DNA of 64,000 bases from Sphingobium sp. 15-1 (GCF_013375535.1 NZ_JABXJG010000002.1:1054001-1118000); one strand, 5' to 3'; numbered from the stretch's first letter, positions 33,706 through 42,814 are shown. A program made the numbers and translations. Notes: generated from the sequence alone by a model not told the origin.

Positions 33706-34464
33706 ATGTACGACCTGACCGCGATGCGCGTGGAGATTGATGAGCATATCGCTCTGGTGACCTTCGACAAGCCACCCGTCAACGCGCAGAACTTCACCTT
33801 CCAGGAAGAGGTCAAGGCCTGTTTCGACCAGCTTTCGCTCGACGATGCCGTGCGCGTCGTCGTGCTGACCGGCGCGGGCCGGGTCTTTTCCGCCGGCACC
33901 GACCTCCATCGCACCGCGCCCGTCACCCGCGACGATTTGCGCAGCGCCCGCGAGAGCTTCCATGCCATTGTCGAGTGCAGGAAGCCGGTCATCGGCGCGC
34001 TCAACGGTCCCGCGTTAGGCTCAGGCCTCACCATCGCGGCGTCCTGCGACCTGTTGATCGCCTCGCGGACGGCTTCGCTCGGCCTGCCCGAGATCGACGT
34101 CGGCCTGATGGGCGGCGGGCGGCATGCCCAGCGCCTGTTCAGCCATTCACTGCTGCGGCGCATGGCGCTCACCGGCTATCGCGTCCCGGCGTCCGAACTC
34201 TACCGTCTCGGCATCGTGGAGGCCTGCGTCGAACCCGATGCGCTTCTCCCCGCCGCCATGGACCTGGCCCGCGAGATCGCTTCCAAGAGCCCGCTCGCCG
34301 TCCAGCTCTTCAAGCGCACCCTCAACACCATCGAATATATGAGCCTGCGCGACGGATACCGGTACGAACAGGAAATGACCCTCGACATCCGAAACACCCA
34401 AGACGCCGAGGAAGCCATGCGCGCCTTCGTCGAAAAACGTAAACCCGTCTTCACCGGACGGTGA
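33706..34464 (+). CDS. Enoyl-CoA hydratase/isomerase family, copy 2
   Basis: The 252-residue crotonase is 97% identical to copy 1; differences are conservative (Val/Leu, Ala/Val, Val/Ile, Gln/Arg, Pro/Ser, Ile/Leu, Thr/Ala). It starts MYDLTAMRVEIDEH; the upstream ATG present in copy 1 is ATA here. It heads a plus-strand operon with a dehydrogenase pair and an acyl-CoA ligase. The nearly full identity means recent duplication or ongoing gene conversion. Confidence 0.93.
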   Translation: MYDLTAMRVEIDEHIALVTFDKPPVNAQNFTFQEEVKACFDQLSLDDAVRVVVLTGAGRVFSAGTDLHRTAPVTRDDLRSARESFHAIVECRKPVIGALNGPALGSGLTIAASCDLLIASRTASLGLPEIDVGLMGGGRHAQRLFSHSLLRRMALTGYRVPASELYRLGIVEACVEPDALLPAAMDLAREIASKSPLAVQLFKRTLNTIEYMSLRDGYRYEQEMTLDIRNTQDAEEAMRAFVEKRKPVFTGR

Positions 34465-34493
34465 ACGGAAATAATCTTGAAGAGGCTGCGGTT

Positions 34494-35690
34494 ATGGGCG
34501 AGCGAATAGACAGACAGGTCATGCTGGAACGCGCGAGGACTTTTCGGGGGGAGGTCCGGGACTTTTGCGAGAACGAACTTCCGGTCGCTCTGAAACGGAA
34601 GGTGGCTGACGGACAATTGCTGGAAAAGGAAGACTTTGTGAGCCATCTCGCGGCGCTTGCCAAGCGCGGCTGGGTCGCCGGTCACTGGCCTTCCGAATAT
34701 GGCGGATGCGACTGGACGCCGCTGGAGCGCTTCATCTTCGAGGAAGAGTCGCAGCTTCGCGGCGCGCCCTGGCTTATTCCGACGGCGATCAATTATGTCG
34801 CCCCCGTCATCATCCATTTCGGCAATGAGGCCCAGAAGCGCCGTTTCCTGCCGCCTATCCTGGCGGGAGAGGAGTGGTGGACGCAGGGCTATTCGGAACC
34901 GGGCGCGGGTTCGGACCTGGCGGCGCTGAAGACGAAGGCCGTGCGGACCGGCGACAAATATATCGTCAACGGGCAGAAGATATGGACGTCCAACGCGCAT
35001 TGGGCGGACTGGATGTTCGCCTTGGTCCGCACTGGCGACGGGACGCGCAAGCAGGAGGGAATTTCCTTCCTGTTGATCGACATGAAGACGCCGGGCATCA
35101 CCGTTCGCCCGATCCTGACGATCGATGGCCATCATCACGTCAACGAAGTGTTCCTCGACAATGTAGAGGTGCCGGCGGAAAATCTGGTCGGTGAAGAGGG
35201 GCAGGGCTGGTCCTACGGCAAGTTCCTGCTGGGCGAGGAGCGGCTGGTGGTTGCCGATACCGGCATATCCAAGCGTCAGTTGCTCCGGATCAAGGCCATG
35301 CTCCAGGACGGACAAGTCTGGCGGCCGGTCGATGCCAGCGCGATGCGGAAGCGCCTTCATGAACTGGAATTGCGTCTGCACGGATTGCGCACATTCTGCA
35401 TGGAGGCGGCGCTGCGCGGTCATCCGACCCCGACCGAAGGGTCGATGATCAAGATTCTGGCGACGGAACTCCAGCAGGCGATAGCGGAGCTGACGGTCGA
35501 ACTCTTGGGGGGCGCGGCCACGGCCTATGATCCCGCGAACGCCATCGGCCCCCATGGCCGCTCGCCGGTCGGTCCGGCCAATGCGGCGGGCCTGACGACC
35601 GAATATCTGCATGGGCGGGCGAAGACCATCTACGGTGGCTCCAACGAAATCCAGCGCAACATCATAAGCAAGGCTGAGCTTGGACTATGA
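34494..35690 (+). CDS. Acyl-CoA dehydrogenase, large partner of pair 2
   Basis: Starting at the ATG at 34494 (MGERIDRQVMLE, after GAAGAGG) the protein has 398 residues; a GTG at 34461 overlapping the hydratase stop is an alternative. It has the full dehydrogenase fold: GHWPSEYGGCDWTPLERFIFEEE, TQGYSEPGAGSDLAALKTKAVRTGDKYIVNGQKIWTS, and the C-terminal RAKTIYGGSNEIQRNIISKAELGL. As in pair 1 the canonical Glu site reads YGGS. It shares the gene order large-small with pair 1, so the two pairs may catalyse successive dehydrogenations or act on different chain lengths. Confidence 0.92.
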   Translation: MGERIDRQVMLERARTFRGEVRDFCENELPVALKRKVADGQLLEKEDFVSHLAALAKRGWVAGHWPSEYGGCDWTPLERFIFEEESQLRGAPWLIPTAINYVAPVIIHFGNEAQKRRFLPPILAGEEWWTQGYSEPGAGSDLAALKTKAVRTGDKYIVNGQKIWTSNAHWADWMFALVRTGDGTRKQEGISFLLIDMKTPGITVRPILTIDGHHHVNEVFLDNVEVPAENLVGEEGQGWSYGKFLLGEERLVVADTGISKRQLLRIKAMLQDGQVWRPVDASAMRKRLHELELRLHGLRTFCMEAALRGHPTPTEGSMIKILATELQQAIAELTVELLGGAATAYDPANAIGPHGRSPVGPANAAGLTTEYLHGRAKTIYGGSNEIQRNIISKAELGL

Positions 35691-36808
35691 CCGCCCGATT
35701 GATCGAAGATGAAATTGACGCCGCGCTCGATGACGTCGCGCGCAAATTCGCCGCCAATGATTATAATTTCGAGGAGAGGCACCGGCTAAAGGCCGAGCAG
35801 CGCCGCTTTTCACCAAGCGCATGGACCGCCATCGCTGACATGGGCTGGCTGGGCCTCGCAACGCCGGAGGAGTTCGGCGGTCTGGGATTGCGGCTTTCCT
35901 CCATCGCCGTGCTGGCCGAAGCGGCGGGCGCGATGTTTCTCAACGAACCGCTGACGGATACCGGATTTTGCGGCGGTTATCTCGTCAGCGAACTGGGTTC
36001 ATCCGCGCAGAAGGCGGAGTTATGCCCGCAAATAGTGGATGGCTCGCTGCGTCTGGCGGTGGCGCTGGACCCCGCGGCATGGCTTGCGGCCGATGCCCGC
36101 GCGGTGGTTGTGGACGGCGATGGAAAGCTGACGGGCGCGCTTCCGCTTTTCCCGGGCGCGGATATTGCGGACAGATTATTGGTGCGGGCGACTGGTGCGT
36201 CGGGGAAGTCCAGCGTCCATATCGTCGATCCGAATGCTGAAGGCGTGACCATCGCTCCCTATTCGCTCATCGACGGGCGCGGAGCGGCATCCGTCACCCT
36301 TGGCGGATGCGCCTCTCAGCCGCTGGGCGAAGATGTTTCGGACGCGGAGGCTACCCTCGCCAATGCCCTGGCGATCGGGGCGCTCGCTACGGCGGCGGAC
36401 TCGCTGGGCGTCATGGACCGGGCCGTGAAGGTCACGGTCGCCTATCTCAAGACCCGCGTTCAGTTCGGCCGGCCGATAGGCGACAATCAAGTGCTTCAGC
36501 ACCGCGCCGTGGACATGCACATGCTGACGGAGGAATCGCGTGCAGTGGTCGCGGGGGCCGTCCTTGCCGGGGCGGCTGGCGATCCGGCCTTCCGTCACCA
36601 TGTTCATGCGGCCAAGGCGATTGTGGACGCCCATGCGCGCAAGGTGGTTCATGGCATGATCCAGCTTCATGGCGGCATCGGCATGGCGGACGAGCATGTC
36701 GCCGGCCAATGCCTGGCGCGCGTCATGGTCAATGAGCAGCTTTTCGGCCAGTATCGCGATCATCTGGAGCTTTTCGGCTGCGGTTTGAGCGATGATTTCG
36801 GTGCCTGA
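35687..36808 (+). CDS. Acyl-CoA dehydrogenase, small partner of pair 2
   Basis: The 373-residue protein overlaps its partner by 4 bases (ATGA). N-terminal helices (MGWLGLATPEEFGGLGLRL) are followed by a degenerate middle domain (LRLAVALDPAAWLAADARAVVVDGDG) without the TEPxAGS motif, and a C-terminal domain with TRVQFGRPIGDNQVLQHRAVDMHM and QLHGGIGMADEHVAGQCLARV. Loss of the middle-domain motif again indicates a heteromeric partner. Confidence 0.9.
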   Translation: MTARLIEDEIDAALDDVARKFAANDYNFEERHRLKAEQRRFSPSAWTAIADMGWLGLATPEEFGGLGLRLSSIAVLAEAAGAMFLNEPLTDTGFCGGYLVSELGSSAQKAELCPQIVDGSLRLAVALDPAAWLAADARAVVVDGDGKLTGALPLFPGADIADRLLVRATGASGKSSVHIVDPNAEGVTIAPYSLIDGRGAASVTLGGCASQPLGEDVSDAEATLANALAIGALATAADSLGVMDRAVKVTVAYLKTRVQFGRPIGDNQVLQHRAVDMHMLTEESRAVVAGAVLAGAAGDPAFRHHVHAAKAIVDAHARKVVHGMIQLHGGIGMADEHVAGQCLARVMVNEQLFGQYRDHLELFGCGLSDDFGA

Positions 36809-36835
36809 TGATGGTCCGGTGGATGTGAGACAGAA

Positions 36836-38473
36836 ATGACGATGGATATAAGCGGCTGGAACACCAGGCTGACGGATGAGATGATAGCGCGCCATGTCTC
36901 CTCCGGCGCGTGGCCCAATCTCACGATCGCGGATCGCGCGCGGGATTGGGCAACGCACACGCCGGACGCCGTGGCGGTGATCGACGGCGATGTCAGCCTC
37001 TCCTACGCCGAGCTTTTCCGGCGCTCGCTCTTGCTGGCGCGGGCGTTTCTCGGCCATGGCCTCCGGCCCGGCGATGTCGTCAGCTTCCAACTGCCGAACT
37101 GGCATGAGGCGATGATCATCAACATCGCCGCGGCGATGACCGGCCTGGTGGTCAATCCGATCGTCCCCATCTATCGGGACGCCGAAGTGGGCTTCATCCT
37201 CGAAGACACGCAGGCGCGCCTGCTGTTCATTCCGGAAAGCCTGCGCAGCGCCCATTATGTCGAACTGATCGAGCGTCTGCGTCCCAAATTGCCGAAGCTG
37301 GAGCATGTGGTCCTCGTGCGGGCAAGCCGGGACGGCTATGCATCGTTCGACGACTGGATGGCGTTCGGGGAAGGGGAAGGTACGCCGGACGCGGCCGCGC
37401 TGCCTGCGGTCGATCCGAACGCGGTCAAGCTCGTCCTTTACACCTCGGGCACGACGGGCCAGCCGAAGGGCGTGCTGCACAGCCACAACAGCCTGGGCGC
37501 GGAGATCGACGCGATGGCGCGCCTGCGATCCCTGACGGCGGCGGATGTCGTTTTCATGCCCTCGCCGGTCACGCATATCGCGGGCTATCTCTATGGTATG
37601 GAGCTTCTCTTGACCTGCGGGATGAAGACGGTGTTCATGGAGCGGTGGAAGGCGGCCGAAGCGGTCGACCTCATCGCGGACCATCAGGCAAGCTTCACCG
37701 CCGCTGCGACGCCCTTCCTGGCGGAGCTGGTCGCGGAGCTGGAGCAGCGGGGCGTGACGCTCCCGTCGCTGCGCTTCTTCGGCTGCGGCGGCGCGCCCGT
37801 CGCGCCCGACATCGTCGAACGCGCCCGCCTGGTCCTGCCCCATTGCGAGACCACTCGCGCCTATGGGGCGACGGAGGCGCCGACGGTCAGCGTGGGCGTC
37901 GTGCCGGGCGATCCGGTGGAACTGGCCGCCATCACCGACGGCGCGGTCTTGAATCATGAGGTGCGCATCATCGATCCCGCGACGGGCAGACCGATGCCGC
38001 CGGGGCAGGAAGGCGAGATCGTCACGCGGGGGCCGGAGGTGATGCTGGGCTATACCAATCCCGACGCGACGGCGGAGGCGTTCGACGAGGAGGGATATTT
38101 CCATAGCGGTGATCTCGGCTTCCTGTCGCATGGCAGCTACATCACGGTCACTGGCCGCATGAAGGACATCATCATCCGTGGCGGCGAGAATATCGCTCCT
38201 AAGGAGATAGAGGACGTCCTACATTGCCACTCCGCCGTGCGGGAGGCGGCGGTGGTCGCCATGCCGCATGCCAGGCTGGGCGAGACGCCTTGCGCCTTCG
38301 TCGTGCTGAATGAAGGCGGCGCGCTGGATTTCGAAGAGATGACGGCTTTCCTGGAAAGCCATAAGGTGGCGAAGCAGAAATTTCCGGAGAAGCTCCTGAT
38401 CGCTGAAGATCTGCCCCGCAATGCCGCCGGCAAGATATTGAAGCATCTGCTGAAGGCGCGGCTCAAGGACTAA
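36836..38473 (+). CDS. Acyl-CoA ligase (AMP-forming)
   Basis: The 545-residue ANL enzyme has the P-loop-like LYTSGTTGQPKGVLHSH, the A5 motif RAYGATEAPTV, the hinge YFHSGDLGFL and GRMKDIIIRGGENIAPKEIE, and the C-terminal Lys in PRNAAGKILKHLLK. It activates a carboxylic acid with ATP and CoA. It resembles the cyclohexanecarboxylate/FadD-type branch, which fits a cyclic or bulky acid. It follows the dehydrogenase pair by 27 bases and ends the operon. Confidence 0.93.
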   Translation: MTMDISGWNTRLTDEMIARHVSSGAWPNLTIADRARDWATHTPDAVAVIDGDVSLSYAELFRRSLLLARAFLGHGLRPGDVVSFQLPNWHEAMIINIAAAMTGLVVNPIVPIYRDAEVGFILEDTQARLLFIPESLRSAHYVELIERLRPKLPKLEHVVLVRASRDGYASFDDWMAFGEGEGTPDAAALPAVDPNAVKLVLYTSGTTGQPKGVLHSHNSLGAEIDAMARLRSLTAADVVFMPSPVTHIAGYLYGMELLLTCGMKTVFMERWKAAEAVDLIADHQASFTAAATPFLAELVAELEQRGVTLPSLRFFGCGGAPVAPDIVERARLVLPHCETTRAYGATEAPTVSVGVVPGDPVELAAITDGAVLNHEVRIIDPATGRPMPPGQEGEIVTRGPEVMLGYTNPDATAEAFDEEGYFHSGDLGFLSHGSYITVTGRMKDIIIRGGENIAPKEIEDVLHCHSAVREAAVVAMPHARLGETPCAFVVLNEGGALDFEEMTAFLESHKVAKQKFPEKLLIAEDLPRNAAGKILKHLLKARLKD

Positions 38474-38479
38474 TCCCCT

Positions 38480-38556
38480 GAATCCGAAGTTCGCCGCATT
38501 AATTTCGTCACCCCGGGTCAAGCCCGGGATGACAGTAATGAAACGAACTTCGATTC
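38480..38556. repeat. Intergenic palindrome with CCCGGG core
   Basis: A central GTCACCCCGGGTCAAGCCCGGGATGAC-type stem is nested within outer arms GAATCCGAAGTTCG (38480-38493) and CGAACTTCGATTC (38544-38556). The CCCGGGTCAAGCCCGGG core is a common dispersed palindrome in alphaproteobacterial intergenic regions. It can also act as a terminator for the ligase operon. Confidence 0.75.
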
Positions 38557-38616
38557 CGCCAACTAGGGCCAATCGACATTCAGCCCTGACAGGTCGCCGC
38601 GAATAGCCGGAGAAAC

Positions 38617-39750
38617 ATGATGGAAGACTTCCGGACGAACCTCGTGCTCCATTCGACATTGCGGCCCAATGGCGATGTCGAACTCAGCATCGATCAGGAG
38701 GATATGCCGCCGCCCGCCGAGGATGAGATCATCGTCAGGATGCAGGCGGCGCCGGTCAACCCGACCGACCTGTTCCTGCTATGCGCCCTGGCCGACCCGG
38801 CCACTGCGCAGCGGGTGGAGCGGGACGGCGCGACCAAAACTGTCCTGCGCGCCGCGGATTGGGCCGCGAATGCGCTGTCCTCGCGCTGGGACAAGCCGAT
38901 GGCGGTGGGCAGCGAAGGCGCCGGCCGTGTCGTCGCCGCAGGGCTGGGCAAGGCGGCGCAGGCGCTGATCGGGCGCACCGTCGCGCTTTGGGGCGCGGGC
39001 AGCTATGCCCGTTATTGCAAGGTTCGGACGGCAGACGCCATGCTGCTGCCGGACGATGTGTCGGCTGCCGAAGGCGCGTCCGCCTTCATCAATCCCATGA
39101 CCGTGTTGAGCATGATCGAAACTATGCGGCGGGAGGGGTTCACGGCCCTGGTCCATACGGCGGCCGCGTCGAGCCTGGGACAGATGCTGGGCCGCCTGTG
39201 CCGGAAAGACGGCATCGGATTGGTCAATATCGTCCGCAGTCCCCAGCAGGTCGAATTGCTGCGGTCGGCGGGCGCCGAACATGTTTGCGACAGCAGCTCG
39301 GCCAGTTTCGATGAGGATTTGCAGGACGCCGTGCGGGTGACGGGCGCTCGCCTGGGCTTCGATGCGACTGGCGGCGGCACGCTTGCCAGCCGGATTCTCG
39401 CCGTGATGGAACGGGTGGAGATGGAGGGGAAGGGCAACCGGCAATATGGCTCCACCGGCAAGAAGAAGATTTATGTCTATGGCAAGCTGGATGCCGATCC
39501 GCTGCACTTGCTGGGCAATTATGGACTGTCCTGGGGAGTGGGCGGCTGGCTGGTTTATAATTTCATCGAAGAGGCCGGGAAAGATGTCGCGGAGCGCCTG
39601 AAAGCGCGAATAGCGACAGAAATCAAAACGACTTTCGCTACCCGGTACGGCAAGACCATCGACCTGGAGGAATTGTGCGATCCGGCCATGATAGCCTATG
39701 TGAGCCGGATGACGACAGGCGGGAAATGCCTTATCGACATGTCGCGATAA
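38617..39750 (+). CDS. MDR-superfamily reductase (zinc-binding dehydrogenase/quinone reductase-like)
   Basis: The 377-residue protein has a GroES-like N-terminal half (RMQAAPVNPTDLFLL, VGSEGAGRVVAAG) and a Rossmann half (HTAAASSLGQMLGRLCRKDGIGLVNIVRS, then GFDATGGG). The residues that hold catalytic zinc in alcohol dehydrogenases are not evident, so it fits the quinone-oxidoreductase/enoyl-reductase branch using NADPH. It has an unusual insert (KGNRQYGSTGKKKIYVYGKLDADPLHL) seen in a sphingomonad/proteobacterial subgroup. It is separated from the ligase by the palindromic repeat, so may be transcribed alone. Confidence 0.88.
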   Translation: MMEDFRTNLVLHSTLRPNGDVELSIDQEDMPPPAEDEIIVRMQAAPVNPTDLFLLCALADPATAQRVERDGATKTVLRAADWAANALSSRWDKPMAVGSEGAGRVVAAGLGKAAQALIGRTVALWGAGSYARYCKVRTADAMLLPDDVSAAEGASAFINPMTVLSMIETMRREGFTALVHTAAASSLGQMLGRLCRKDGIGLVNIVRSPQQVELLRSAGAEHVCDSSSASFDEDLQDAVRVTGARLGFDATGGGTLASRILAVMERVEMEGKGNRQYGSTGKKKIYVYGKLDADPLHLLGNYGLSWGVGGWLVYNFIEEAGKDVAERLKARIATEIKTTFATRYGKTIDLEELCDPAMIAYVSRMTTGGKCLIDMSR

Positions 39751-39789
39751 TGGCCCCCGGCTTCTTCCATTCCTGAAATCATGCTGGGC

Positions 39790-39827
39790 GGCGGGACGGC
39801 TGACGGAAATCCGTCAGCCGTCCCGCC
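39790..39827. terminator. Bidirectional terminator, 18-base perfect stem
   Basis: GGCGGGACGGCTGACGGA at 39790-39807 pairs exactly with 39810-39827 with only two bases between arms. It lies between convergent genes (MDR reductase ending at 39750, thiolase ending at 39831). Confidence 0.85.
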
Positions 39828-39830
39828 GGA

Positions 39831-41015
39831 TCAGAGCAGTTCGATCGCCATCGCTGTCGCCTCTCCGCCGCCGATGCAGAGGCTGGCGACGCCGCGCTTG
39901 AGGCCGCGATTCTGGAGCGCCGCGATCAACGTCGCCAGGATGCGCGCGCCGCTGGCGCCGATGGGGTGGCCCAGCGCGGTGGCGCCGCCATTGACGTTCA
40001 GCTTGTCGTCGGGAATGCCCAATTCCCTGGCGGCGATCATCGCGACGACGGCGAAGGCTTCGTTGACTTCGAACAGGTCGACATCGTCGACCGACCAACC
40101 GGCCTTGCTCAACACCTTGCGCATGGCGGGCACGGGGGCGGTGGTGAATTTGGACGGCTCATGCGCATGGGCGGCGCACGCCACGACCCTGGCCACCATC
40201 TTCAGCCCCTGCCGCGCAGCGACGCTTTGGCGCGTCATCACCAGCGCCGCCGCCCCGTCCGAGATGGAGGAGGCGTTCGCGGCCGTGATCGTGCCGTCCT
40301 TCACGAAGGCGGGTTTCAGCGACGGGATCTTGTCCGGCTTCGCCTTGCCGGGCTGCTCGTCAGTGTCGACCAGCGTCTCGCCGCCGCGCCCCGGCACGGA
40401 TACCGCCGCGATCTCCCGCACGAAGGCGCCGCCGGCGATGGCCGCATTGGCGCGCGCGAGCGACCGGATGGCATAATCATCCTGCTCGGCGCGGGTGAAC
40501 TGATAATCCCGCACGGCTTCCTCCGCGAAGACGCCCATCGCCTTGCCGGGTTCATAGGCGTCCTCCAGCCCGTCCATCATCATCGTGTCGACGATGCGGT
40601 CATGGCCGATCCGGGCGCCCGAACGATGCTTGGGCAGGGCATAGGGCGCGTTGGTCATGCTTTCCATGCCGCCCGCCAGCACCACGTCCGCCGCGCCGGA
40701 CGCCAATGCCTCATGCGCCATGATCGCCGCCTGCATGCCGGACCCGCACATCTTGTTGACCGTGGTCGCTTCGGTGTTGAGCCCAAGGCCCGCGCCCAGC
40801 GCCGCCTGCCGGGCGGGCGCCTGCCCCAGACCGGCGGGCAGCACGCAGCCCATATAGATGCGGTCGACGGCATCCGCGGCAACGCCGGCGCGCTCGACCG
40901 CGGCCTTGATCGCGGCGGCGCCCAGCTCGGTGGCTTTCAGCGGCGACAGCGCGCCCTGGAACCCGCCCATCGGGGTGCGTGCATAGCCGGCTATGATGAT
41001 CGGATCGTCCTGCAT
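39831..41015 (-). CDS. Acetyl-CoA C-acyltransferase (thiolase)
   Basis: From ATG 41015 (MQDDPIIIAGYARTPMGGFQG, seven bases after AAGGAG) the 394-residue protein is a complete thiolase. The nucleophile Cys90 is in VNKMCGSGMQA; the active-site His is in NVNGGATALGHPIGASGAR and the second Cys in SLCIGGGEATAM. Catalysis is acetoacetyl- or 3-ketoacyl-CoA thiolysis. It lies 12 bases downstream of an acyl-CoA dehydrogenase gene on the same strand. An ATG at 41021 is too close to the ribosome site. Confidence 0.95.
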   Translation of the reverse strand: MQDDPIIIAGYARTPMGGFQGALSPLKATELGAAAIKAAVERAGVAADAVDRIYMGCVLPAGLGQAPARQAALGAGLGLNTEATTVNKMCGSGMQAAIMAHEALASGAADVVLAGGMESMTNAPYALPKHRSGARIGHDRIVDTMMMDGLEDAYEPGKAMGVFAEEAVRDYQFTRAEQDDYAIRSLARANAAIAGGAFVREIAAVSVPGRGGETLVDTDEQPGKAKPDKIPSLKPAFVKDGTITAANASSISDGAAALVMTRQSVAARQGLKMVARVVACAAHAHEPSKFTTAPVPAMRKVLSKAGWSVDDVDLFEVNEAFAVVAMIAARELGIPDDKLNVNGGATALGHPIGASGARILATLIAALQNRGLKRGVASLCIGGGEATAMAIELL

Positions 41016-41027
41016 CCACATTCTCCT

Positions 41028-42152
41028 TCAAAGCGCCCTTGCGATGACCATGCGCTGTATGTCCGACGTGCCTTCGTAAATCTGGCAGACGCGCACGTCG
41101 CGGTAGATTTTGGCGACGCCGAATTCCTCCAGATAGCCATAGCCGCCCAGCGTCTGCATGGCGCCGGAAACTATGGCCTCCGCCGCCTCCGCCGCGAACA
41201 GCTTCGCCATGGACGCTTCGGTCAGGCAGGGTGCGCCCGCATCCTTCACGCGCGCGGCGTTGAGCACCAATTGCCGTGCCGCCTCCAGCCGGGTCGCCAG
41301 GTCGGCCAGGCGGAAACCCACCGCCTGATGCTCGATGATCGGCTTGCCGAAGCTCTTGCGCTCCTTGGCATAGCCGACCGCGATCTCCAGCGCCGCCTGC
41401 GCCATGCCGACGCATTGGGCGGCGATGCCGATCCGCCCCGTCTCCAGATTGGCGAGCGCAAGCGCGTAACCCTGACCCGGCCGGCCGATCAGCAGATCGT
41501 CCTCCACGAACATATCCTCGAACCGCAGGGCGCAGGTGTCGGAGGCGCCCTGACCCATCTTATGCTCGACCTTGTCGACGATATAGCCGGGCCGGTCGGT
41601 CGGCGCGATGAAGGCGGACAGGCCCTTTTTCCCCGCCTCCGGATCGGTCACGGCGACGATCATGACCAGTCCGGCGATCCGGCCGGACGTGATGAACTGC
41701 TTGGCGCCGCTGATGCGCCAGCCGCCGTCGACCTTCACCGCGCGCGTGCGGATGGCCGAGGCGTCCGACCCCGCGTCCGCTTCGGTCAGGGCGAAGGCGC
41801 CGATGGTGCGTCCGCCGATCAGATCAGGCAGGAAGCGGCTTTTCTGCTCCGCGCTGCCATCCTTGAGCAGACCGGAGACGAGGATCGAGTTCTGGATCGA
41901 CACGATGGTGGAAAGCGCGCCGTCGGCGGCCGCCAATTCCATGAGCGACAGGGCATAGGATACCGAATCCGCCTCCGCGCCGCCAAAGGCCTCCGGCGCG
42001 GTCATGCCCCAAAGGCCGAGGGCGGCCATCTGCTCGAACAAGGCGCGGGGATAGCCGCCTTCCGCCTCGAACCGGGCGGAATGGGGGCGGACCTCCTCCT
42101 GCGCGAAGGCGCGGACCGTGTCGCGGATCGCAAGCTGGGTTTCCGTCAGCAT
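41028..42152 (-). CDS. Acyl-CoA dehydrogenase (short-chain type)
   Basis: The 374-residue protein is a canonical homomeric acyl-CoA dehydrogenase: FALTEADAGSDASAIRTRA, FITSGRIAGLVMI, RKSFGKPIIEHQAVGFRLADLATRLEAARQLV, and YEGTSDIQRMVIARAL, where the catalytic Glu is present, unlike the two large partners upstream. It forms a two-gene operon with the thiolase. It may act on a shorter end product, such as branched short-chain acyl-CoA. Confidence 0.95.
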   Translation of the reverse strand: MLTETQLAIRDTVRAFAQEEVRPHSARFEAEGGYPRALFEQMAALGLWGMTAPEAFGGAEADSVSYALSLMELAAADGALSTIVSIQNSILVSGLLKDGSAEQKSRFLPDLIGGRTIGAFALTEADAGSDASAIRTRAVKVDGGWRISGAKQFITSGRIAGLVMIVAVTDPEAGKKGLSAFIAPTDRPGYIVDKVEHKMGQGASDTCALRFEDMFVEDDLLIGRPGQGYALALANLETGRIGIAAQCVGMAQAALEIAVGYAKERKSFGKPIIEHQAVGFRLADLATRLEAARQLVLNAARVKDAGAPCLTEASMAKLFAAEAAEAIVSGAMQTLGGYGYLEEFGVAKIYRDVRVCQIYEGTSDIQRMVIARAL

Positions 42153-42196
42153 AGATATTCACCCATAAATTCCAGGCCGGACCGTCACGGCCGGAC

Positions 42197-42814
42197 TCAG
42201 TGGCGCGGGTCGAGACCCTTGGTCAGAATGTCGACCAGTTTTTCCGCAATATCTTCGGCAGCGACGGCACCGCCGGGATCATGCCAGCGGGCCGGCCAGT
42301 TGAGCGCGCCGGCCAGGGCGAAGGCGGCCATCTTCACGTCGACCGGCGCGATCGAACCGTCCGCCATCGCCTCTTCGATCAGGGTGCGCAGCGCATTGTC
42401 GATCTCCCGCTTCAACTGGCGGTAACGCGGGCGGCTGGCGGGGGAGAGCGCCTCTTCCCCGGTGCGGACCACGCAGCGGCCGAAATCGTCCATATTGACC
42501 TCCGCATAGCGGCGCAGGAAGCGGATCAGGCGTTGGCGGCCGTCGCCTTCTTCCTCCCGCGCCCGCTCCGCAGCCGCGAGCAATTGCTGCAGGCCGATCG
42601 TGACGCATTCCAGCAGCACCTGATCCTTGTTGGCCAGATAATGATAGATGGTGCGTTTGGATATGCCCAGGCTGGCGGCGACATCGTCGAGCGACGTCGC
42701 GTGGAACCCCCGGTCGTTGAACATCCGCACGGCCGCGCGCAGCACCGCTTCGCGTTTCGCGGTGCGCTCCGCCTCCTTTTGGGCCGCGCTTCTGAAGGGG
42801 GAATGGGCGTCCAT
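42197..42814 (-). CDS. TetR-family regulator
   Basis: The 205-residue protein has the TetR helix-turn-helix (RAAVRMFNDRGFHATSLDDVAASLGISKRTIYHYLANKDQVLLECV) and a helical ligand domain of the TetR_C type (with FGRCVVRTGEEALSPASRPRYRQLKREID). It lies 44 bases upstream of the dehydrogenase-thiolase operon on the same strand and is divergent from the SDR-kinase operon, so it probably represses both. A palindrome in the divergent region is a candidate operator. Confidence 0.92.
   Translation of the reverse strand: MDAHSPFRSAAQKEAERTAKREAVLRAAVRMFNDRGFHATSLDDVAASLGISKRTIYHYLANKDQVLLECVTIGLQQLLAAAERAREEEGDGRQRLIRFLRRYAEVNMDDFGRCVVRTGEEALSPASRPRYRQLKREIDNALRTLIEEAMADGSIAPVDVKMAAFALAGALNWPARWHDPGGAVAAEDIAEKLVDILTKGLDPRH

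Larger units (their letters stand above)
33545..34468. repeat. Inverted repeat, right copy (about 0.92 kb)
   Basis: This is the reverse-oriented partner of 28264-29189. It includes hydratase copy 2, its promoter and the first codons of the LysR gene. The two copies enclose a 4.4-kb segment with the SDR, TonB receptor and LysR genes. Confidence 0.92.

Noticed and set aside
36176..38131. 651-codon open frame on the minus strand
   Set aside because: It is antisense to the ligase and dehydrogenase genes, whose frames have clear catalytic motifs.
39966..42425. 819-codon open frame on the plus strand
   Set aside because: It lies antisense to the thiolase and acyl-CoA dehydrogenase genes, has low-complexity Arg/Gly/His-rich content and no domain; it is an artefact of high-GC codon use.
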